Assembly (NCBI GenBank): GCA_002245135.1
Contig: NGBS01001164.1
Span: 124,001-188,000, forward strand
Length of the DNA stretch: 64,000 nt
Reading direction: 5' to 3'
Origin: Proteromonas lacertae
Taxonomy: Eukaryota > Sar > Bigyra > Opalinata > Proteromonadidae
In this document: positions 57,003 through 64,000 of the stretch, in pieces
How the letters are laid out: every line of letters starts with the position of its first letter
Position numbering within the stretch: the first letter of the stretch is position 1
Program-made: the position numbers and the translations under genes
Notes under the pieces: model-generated
What the model was told of the DNA's origin: nothing
The model's input: only the letters and a program-made list of their open reading frames with translations
Database searches by the model: none

Positions 57003-57270
57003 ATTTCATCCATTACCTGATATATATGGAACACCTTATACTGCTTATAATTTACCTGAAACTGATTATAGTTGGGAGAAAATATATTCATCTGTTAAGA
57101 CTATGACTTTGCCAAGTGATGCACTTAAAGTGAGATGTCCAACTGCTGGAAATTCACAGAATAATAATTCATCAGAATTATTTCGATTCAATATATAAAC
57201 CAAAAAATACTACTTTTTCTTTTTTTCTTAGCAATTTTGTATATTCATTCTTTAGCTCCTTATTATTTTG
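57003..57270 (+). pseudogene. 268-bp direct repeat, right copy (Epl1 3' fragment)
   Basis: An exact copy of 51844-52111: the last coding part of Epl1, its stop and 3' flank, here without any upstream exon. It lies 62 bp after the pseudokinase-LRR stop. Together with the left copy it brackets 4.9 kb. It could serve as a ready-made 3' end or polyadenylation region for the pseudokinase-LRR gene. Confidence 0.85.
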
Positions 57271-57610
57271 GTATAATCTGTTTAGTTCAGTATGTTGTAG
57301 TATATCCACTCAGAAAATAGCATCCATGATACGATGATTAAAGTAAAATAAAATACTGCCAAGAATTGAACATAAAACAAAAAATCAGAAAACCGAATTC
57401 CGCTCTCACTTCGTGTCCATTATAGATGGATTTTATAGAATTTTAAGTATGAAAATTTAAATCGTTGATATTTGACGTGAACATTTATTTTTAGTTTCAT
57501 TCTATCAGGATAATGTATGTATATAATACTAATTCAACATAAAACATAAATTTTGTTTCTATATAAACCCATTCCTTTAATATTCATACCATACTATATT
57601 TAATAGAAAA
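57271..57610. other. Intergenic, promoter of 14-3-3 expected
   Basis: A 340-bp spacer with a slightly GC-richer patch near 57394-57425 (ATTCCGCTCTCACTTCGTG). No gene or repeat is recognised; it should hold the promoter of the 14-3-3 gene. Confidence 0.4.
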
Positions 57611-58399
57611 ATGTCTGGAGACAGTATAGAGAATAATGTATTTATGGCAAGATTAGCCGAGCAGGCTGAAAGATATCAAGAAATGGTTGATTACATGAGA
57701 AAAGTAGCCACCACAAAGAAGAATAACGAAGATGGTGTCCGTTTAACCCTTGAAGAAAGAAACTTATTGTCTGTTGCATATAAGAATGTCGTAGGTTCTC
57801 GTCGTGCATCATGGAGAGTGTTATCTTCATTAGAACAAAAAGAAGAAGCTAAAGGCTCAGAAGATCGTGCAGCTAAAATTAAGAAGTTCCGTCAAGTAGT
57901 AGAAAAAGAATTAAACGATATATGCAGAGATATATTAGGTATTTTGAAAGATACTCTAATTCCAGCCAGTGAATCTGTAGAAGATAAAGTATTCTACTTA
58001 AAAATGGCAGGAGATTACTACAGATATTTAGCTGAATTCTTACAAGGAGCTGATGGTGAAAAAGTAATAAAAGATGCTAAAGAAGCTTATGAAACAGCAA
58101 TGAATGAAGCTAAGAATGGAAAAACACCATTACCACCAACCAGTCCAATATTATTAGGTTTAGCATTGAACTATTCCGTATTCTACTATGAAATATTAAA
58201 TGGACCAACTGAAGCATGTCAATTAGCTAAAAAAGCCTTTGATCAAGCTGTTGCTGAATTAGATACCTTATCTGAAGAAGATTATAAAGATGCAACTCTT
58301 ATTCTTCAATTATTAAGAGATAATTTGACATTATGGACTACTGACACTGAAGAGAATGAAGGTCATCTTGAAAATGATTTAGAAGTAACTGATCCATAA
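57611..58399 (+). CDS. 14-3-3 protein
   Basis: A single uninterrupted exon of 262 aa, unusual among these intron-rich genes. All family signatures are present: [36 protein letters not shown] (with the phosphopeptide-binding Lys and Arg), [18 protein letters not shown] (Arg-Tyr pair), [15 protein letters not shown] and LLRDNLTLW. 14-3-3 dimers bind phospho-Ser/Thr partners and regulate kinases and trafficking. The acidic tail ends [10 protein letters not shown]. Absence of introns may reflect high expression or retroposition. Confidence 0.97.
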   Translation: MSGDSIENNVFMARLAEQAERYQEMVDYMRKVATTKKNNEDGVRLTLEERNLLSVAYKNVVGSRRASWRVLSSLEQKEEAKGSEDRAAKIKKFRQVVEKELNDICRDILGILKDTLIPASESVEDKVFYLKMAGDYYRYLAEFLQGADGEKVIKDAKEAYETAMNEAKNGKTPLPPTSPILLGLALNYSVFYYEILNGPTEACQLAKKAFDQAVAELDTLSEEDYKDATLILQLLRDNLTLWTTDTEENEGHLENDLEVTDP

Positions 58400-58530
58400 A
58401 TTATTTTTTAATAAATTTATATATTCTAAAATAATACTTGAGTTTTGTTTGTTAATGAAATTGAAAAACATACACAAAGAACAAATAAAAAAAAGACAGA
58501 AAAAAGTGAATAAATAAAATAATATTAAAT

Positions 58531-59526
58531 CTATAATAATGGTTGTTGATTGTTTGTGTTTTGCTTTGTATAAGTCTTTAGGGGAGTTAATGTGTCTCTT
58601 CTAAACATAAATATAATAAACAAATAGATAAATATACACTGGGATGTGCCTAAAAAGAATAATAAAACAAACAGATGGAGCAATTTCACATATAACATAA
58701 ATAAGAAAAAGTAAAATTCCAGCAACTAATGTACTAAAACTAACAAATTCCCAAGTAAATAAAGACACTACAATTCTAAAAAATAGCACTATAGTACACA
58801 GCCATAAAGTTATATTCATTTCTCTTAATTTATCTTTTCTCATCTTTAGATCGATTGGAACATTTCCAATTACTATTTTTAATTGATGGCCTAAATAGAG
58901 AAAGACTAGAATAATGACAATTATAGTACAGGATAATATAACAGAAGCAAATTTATCTAGAATAAACCTTGTTTGTTCTATTATAAAATATAAATATAAA
59001 TATATATATATTTATATACGATTATCAACAACACCAAACTGAGAGAAATAAAAACAATTCAAAGCTAAAAAAACAGTTACTGTTATTGATATTGTTGCAT
59101 TCCTTACTGTATCATATACTGACTTTTCTATAGCACGAGATAATACAAAAACTCTTATCCAATGTAACATAACAGGTAAAAACAAAAATGGATAGAGTGT
59201 GAAAGGAATATTTTCTATAATGTACCAACTAGGATGTTGATCAAAATAATTTATTGGAAATAATGATTTACTATTGGTTTCATTGTATCGATCATCCGGC
59301 AACCACATTGCTGATGTAGAAAACAAAATACATCTCACTATATATAAAATATATATCATCTATTGTTCATACAAATGGCAATCAATGCAACACACAAATA
59401 TACAACTAAATGCCTTGATAAACTACATTTTGCTCGAATAAACTTAAAAACAAACAAAAGTGCACCTAATGTCAACATTCCATACAACACCGATAAAACA
59501 AGGAACAAAACATTGATAGTACTCAT
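58531..59526 (-). CDS. Seven-helix membrane protein, TOM1/GPR137-like
   Basis: Four exons (introns 59338-59372, 58978-59019, 58601-58637) give 293 aa from MSTINVLFLVLSVLYG. About seven hydrophobic helices are visible, with RHLVVYLCVALIAILRCILF near helix 2, a glycosylatable loop (DDRYNETNSK), LYPFLFLPVMLHWIRVFVL, and later pairs ending in ICEIAPSVCFIILF. The pattern resembles the THH1/TOM1/TOM3 and GPR137 group of lysosomal or vacuolar 7TM proteins. Homology is weak, so classification is tentative. It is divergent from the NEK-IFT57 gene, with 121 bp between start codons. Confidence 0.55.
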
Positions 59527-59647
59527 TGTTTTAAAGATATTCTTTCTAAGAAAGCTTGAAGTTGATTTGATTTGAGAGTTTGAAGTTTCTATTTTTATAT
59601 TTTCAGTTATATCTTCATATTTAAATATTCCGTAAATTAATTTGTAT

Positions 59648-62600
59648 ATGGATGATCGAATAGATGAATATGATATAGGTAACCCTATAGGTATGTTATA
59701 TCTCGATCTATTGTTAGGAAAGGGCAAGTTTGCTGTTGTTTATAAAGCTACACGTAAAAGTGATAATGAGACAGTTGCTTTGAAGAAGATATCTTTTCAT
59801 GATATGGTTGATGAAAAATCAAGTATAAGCAGTTTGTTATTTTAATAGGAGAAAAATGTTTGAAAGAAGTAAGACTATTACAATCATTACACCATCCGAA
59901 TATAGTTAATTATATAGATAGTTTTATACATGAAGATCATTTAGTGATTGTAGTTGAATGGGCTGGAGCTGGTGATTTAAAAAGACAAATAAAGAGGGCA
60001 CAAAAGAAAAATGCTAGATTCAGTGAAAGGGTGATTTGGAAGTATTTCAGTCAAATGGCTGAAGCAGTAAGGTATATGCATTCTAAAAGAGTTATGCATA
60101 GAGACTTAAAACCAGCCAATGTATTTTTAACAGAGGATGCCACTATAAAAGTAGGTGATTTAGGTTTAGGTAGAATGTTAAGTGATAAGACAATGGAAGC
60201 ATATTCCAAAGTTGGTACACCATTATATATGGCTCCTGAAGTATTACAAGGCAGTGGATATGACTTTTCTTCAGATATCTGGTCATTAGGTTGTATCTTG
60301 TATGAATTAGCAGTATTAAAATCTCCATTTAAAGAAGACAATATAAATTTATATGAACTATTCCAAAAGATAAGTAAAGGCGAATTTAAAGCATTACCTG
60401 ATTATTTTGGTAAAGAATTAAAAGGTTTAGTAATTGACATATTACAATTAGATCCAAAGAAAAGACCAACCATCGAACATGTTTGTGATGTTGCAAACCA
60501 ACAGTTTGAGTTTCATAGTCAGCATCGTCAAGTAAATCCTGAAGAACACAATGATAGTCATATGATGTCTGAAACTAAAAGAGATGATAGTAACAATGAA
60601 GAAGAAAAGAAACAAGAACAACCTCCTCCTCTTTCTCAACCAAGACAAGAACAAGAACAACAACAACAACAGAAACCTGTTGAACAACTACCTCCACAAA
60701 CCAAATCAGAAGAAACAAAGGCAGAGACTAAATCTGAATCTATTCAACAACATCCTATTCAGCAAAAACCATCTCCTACTCAGCAGCAACAACAACAACA
60801 ACAACAAGAGCCATTGAAATCAGAACCAATTCTACAGCCACAACAGCCAATACAACGACAACAACCAAAACAATCACAAAACCCCTTAAAATCAGAACCA
60901 TTACCTCCAAATTCAGAAACAAAAGACAATGAAAGACCAACATCTGAAGAAAAGAAGATAAGTCCAATAGAACTAAGAAGAATTAGTGAATTGAAGAATA
61001 TTGATTCATCACCTCCCTTATCTGCTACACCTGGTAGTGCAAATAGCAATGGAAGTGATGGTAATAATAGCGAAAGAGATGATAATACTGTAATAGTAAA
61101 ACCATCACCACGATCTGATATTGACGCAATCCCACCACAATTAATCAAAGATATTCCTACTCATATAGAAAAAGAAGAACCTGAAGTTATTCTTAAACGA
61201 CAGTCTTCATCAAGAATGAGGAAATCTTCATTACTTGCTGAAGAAATCAAAGTAGGAGAAACTGATAAAGTGGTAGTAGATGAAAATAACAATAATTACA
61301 ATAGTAAAATATCACCTAATTATAGTGGTAATGAAAAAGACATTCCATCATCCTCAGGTTCATCATCTCATAGGAACTCTGTCAAACATCATAAATCTCA
61401 TCGTCATTCTACTAAACATAATAGTACAGATAAAGACGATAATAATAATAATAATAATAATAATAATCCATCTGATTTACCAATAGCCAGTGATAAAGAA
61501 GAAGTAAAATTAGAAAGTGGTAGAAGTAGTGTAATTAGCAATAATAATAATAATAATAATAATAGTAACAGAGGTTCAATTGTTGAACCAAAAATAAGTA
61601 ATAGTACTAGATCAAGTGTGATTGAAGAAAAACCAAGATTATCACAAATAAAACAACAACAACAACCAATTATATCTAAAATTGAGAGTGTTAAAAATGT
61701 AAAAGAAGAAGAAGAAGAGGAAAAGAAAAAAGAAGAATTAATAAAAGAATCACATAGTATTCCTACTAAACCATCCATTAATATTACTCCATCAGTTGAA
61801 TCTAAACCAGTATTAAAGGCAAGTGTAAATATCCCAAGTCCAAAGAAATTACCATCTGGAGATGATAGTATTAATATAATTGAATTATCAGAGAAATGTA
61901 TTCAAGAATTAAAGATATTAAATTATGAATTTCAATATTGTGCTGCTAAGTATATATTATTATTATTATTGTATAGAAATATTCAACCATTTCGTCATGA
62001 ATACTTTCAAGGTGTTTTCTTAGATGAAACAGAAAAACGAAGTGCAGCTGATCAATTTCTATCATTATGTAAATGGTTATTTTCAATATTAGAAGTGAAT
62101 TTCGATATAAGAGAAAATACTTCAACTGTTGATAAAATGACTCAACTCTGTATAAATATGCAGAATATTGGCATTTCCAGAGAATTAATTAGTTCAATAT
62201 CTCCAGCTTCCTTATGTAAAGGATATGGAGAATCAGTTGTTACTGTATTATATTATATTTTAGAACAATGTTTATATAAACAAAATATAAAGTATATTAT
62301 TATTACTTACATTTATTTATTTATTGTCTTATAGATTTGGAGTGCAATTGGAATATCCTGATGAGGAAGATGAAAGAAGAGTCTGTGAAATATTAGAAGA
62401 AGAAGATAATGAAGGTGATATATTCCCTGATTATATAGAATATGATGATTATGGAAATGATAGTGAAGATGAAGAATTTGATAGTATGGAATTTTCCAAA
62501 AATTATACTGAAATTGATCCAAAGTTGTGGAAAGAAGAATGTGAAAAAGTATATCCCAAATTAGAGCAAAGGATGTTGCAATCAAGAGTAATAAGATCTG

Positions 62601-63185
62601 AATGGAGTAATAGATTAGAAGATTGGAGAAATAATAATAAAATAATCAAAAAGAGTGAACCATATTGCAGTGAGTTTTTAGATAAATTATTATCTAATTT
62701 GAGATCTGAATTAGATCAAATAGAACAAAAAGAAAATACACTTTCTATCTCATTACAAAGACAGTGTGAGAATTTTAATGCAATAACTTCCTCTACTAAA
62801 GAAAAGCAAGAATTATTAGTTGCTTTACAGAGTGAAATCGATGATATTTCAAGTCAATATAACTCAATGAAAGATAGAGTAAAAGCAATGAAAGATGAGA
62901 TAGATTCGAGATTTAAGACTGGTAGTGATGCTGTTCCCATTGTGAAGATTAAACAAGCAATGAAACAGCTGGAAAAAGAAAATGAGAAGATGGATATTCA
63001 ATTAACGTATATTTTGTATGATTTCTATTTTTATTAGTATTACAACTGCTATGTTGAATAGATTTTCCAATAAATATGGTGAAGTGGTTAGTGATGATGA
63101 GGATGACTATGACAATAGCAAAATAAATGAGAACTCTGACAGCGAAAGTGAAGATACTCTCTCGTATAGTGCATATACTAAGTGA
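59648..63185 (+). CDS. NEK6/7-like kinase fused to IFT57
   Basis: Six exons (introns 59691-59717, 59823-59848, 61950-61976, 62292-62334, 63007-63037) give 1,127 aa. Residues about 1-270 form an active NEK kinase: IGKGKFAVVYKA, VALKKI, MHRDLKPANVFL, VGDLGLGRML and VGTPLYMAPE, closest to NEK6/7. A Gln/Ser/Asn/Lys-rich linker of about 450 residues follows. Then comes IFT57: LKILNYEFQYC, NIQPFRHEYFQ, CKGYGESVVTVLYYILEQC, an acidic stretch, a coiled coil, and the signature VPIVKIKQAMKQLEKENEKM. IFT57 is a peripheral IFT-B subunit for flagellar assembly. Kinase, linker and the start of IFT57 share one exon with no Met just before the IFT57 part, so the fusion is real in this sequence. It implies a flagellated cell and a kinase delivered on IFT trains. 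Confidence 0.9.
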
Positions 63186-63330
63186 CATTATTTATAAATT
63201 TTCAAATTGTTTCTTGTTGTAATTGAGGATTTAAATCGATTTTTATTAAAAAGCTTGATAAAAGATTTGAGCTATTTTGTTTTTGATCTTTCTGTTATAC
63301 CAGTAGTTTTTGAAATAGAATACATTTCTT

Positions 63331-64000
63331 ATGGAAGATCGAATTGATGAATACGATATTGGGCATGCTATAGGTATATCTTTTTGTCTAATGGATTTAG
63401 GTAAAGGTCAGTATGCCGTTGTTTATAAAGCTGTGAGAAAATGTGATGGAAGTGTAGTTGCATTGAAGAAGATATCTCTTTTAGATATGATTGATGAAAA
63501 ATCAAGTATTTGCTAGTCTTTATATTTTCTTAGAACAAGCATGTTTAAAAGAAGTAAATCTATTAAAAAATATGCATCATCCAAATATAGTAAATTATAT
63601 TGATAGTTTTATTCATAAGAAACGTTTAGTGATAGTTGTTGAATGGGCAGGAGCTGGTGATTTAAGAAAACAAATAACATATGCTATAAAGAAGAAAGCA
63701 AGATTCAGTGAAAGAGTAATTTGGAAGTATTTCAAACAAATTGCAGATTCAGTTAGATATATGCATTCTAAACGAATAATGCATAGAGATTTAAAACCAG
63801 CCAATATATTTCTAAAAGAAGATGGAACAATAAAAGTAGGTGATTTTGGTTTGGGAAGAACGTTAAGTGAAAAGACATTAGCAGCGTATTCGAAGGTAGG
63901 TACTCCCTTATATATGGCTCCTGAATTACTATTAGAAAAAGGATATGATTTCTCATCCGATGTTTGGTCTTTAGGCTGTATATTATACGAATTAGCAGCT
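63331..64000 (+). CDS. Second NEK6/7-like kinase (5' part)
   Basis: The gene runs off the window. Introns 63374-63400 and 63506-63533 sit at the same codons as in the NEK-IFT57 gene 145 bp upstream, so this is a tandem duplicate. The start is MEDRIDEYDIGHAIG; motifs are GKGQYAVVYKA, VALKKI, MHRDLKPANIFL, VGDFGLGR (DFG rather than the DLG of its neighbour) and VGTPLYMAPELL. All catalytic residues visible so far are intact. Whether it too ends in an IFT57 domain cannot be seen. Confidence 0.92.

Noticed and set aside
1..64000. Ciliate-type reassigned stop codons
   Set aside because: Conserved genes (PKG, COPB2, 14-3-3, RME-8) are read without in-frame TAA, TAG or TGA once short introns are removed, and genes end with all three stops.

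Overview
The window is protist nuclear DNA. It is very AT-rich, uses the standard genetic code, is gene-dense on both strands, and has proteins with long Gln, Asn, Asp/Glu and Lys tracts. Genes carry many tiny introns, roughly 95 in 64 kb; most are 24-45 nt and start GTA. The gene set is typical of a free-living, flagellated unicellular eukaryote: an IFT57 homologue, NEK6/7-like kinases, PKG, a Rab8-like GTPase, COPI, p24, RME-8, CSN5, RBBP5, Epl1, LAMTOR3 and a mitochondrial carrier. I cannot assign a species. A flagellated amoebozoan-like lineage is a guess; the intron signals and IFT57 fit poorly with Entamoeba or fungi.

Layout. 1-1787: 3' end of an EGF-repeat membrane protein. 1840-6919: RBBP5-like WD protein, CSN5 and a three-repeat Myb factor. 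7372-10054: modular type I membrane protein. 10300-19885: trafficking cluster of RME-8/DNAJC13, Rab8-like GTPase and p24. 20032-22611: cGMP-dependent protein kinase. 23900-25424: two orphan CENP-B-type DNA-binding proteins. 25672-29864: three tandem copies of an unrecognised gene, the third chimeric. 30030-31292: acyltransferase-like protein. 31391-47956: COPB2, an unrecognised protein, an SLC25 carrier and a full-size ABCG transporter, interspersed with three paralogues of an unrecognised family and a decayed pseudokinase-LRR locus. 48044-52039: truncated pseudokinase, LAMTOR3 and Epl1. 52539-56940: TEX264-like protein and pseudokinase-LRR gene, inside a segment bounded by identical 268-bp direct repeats. 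57611-64000: 14-3-3, a 7TM protein, a NEK kinase fused to IFT57, and the start of a second NEK.

Two observations stand out. First, the gene at 59648-63185 encodes a NEK6/7-type kinase and an entire IFT57 (IFT-B subunit) in one reading frame. Second, four genes (COPB2, SLC25 carrier, TEX264-like, modular membrane protein) need or strongly favour AT-AC introns with U12-type 5' splice sites (ATATC plus T-run) and U12-like branch sites. This points to a working minor spliceosome in a genome of otherwise minimal introns. All spliced lengths quoted come out as whole codon numbers, but every function here is from reading the sequence, without database searches.
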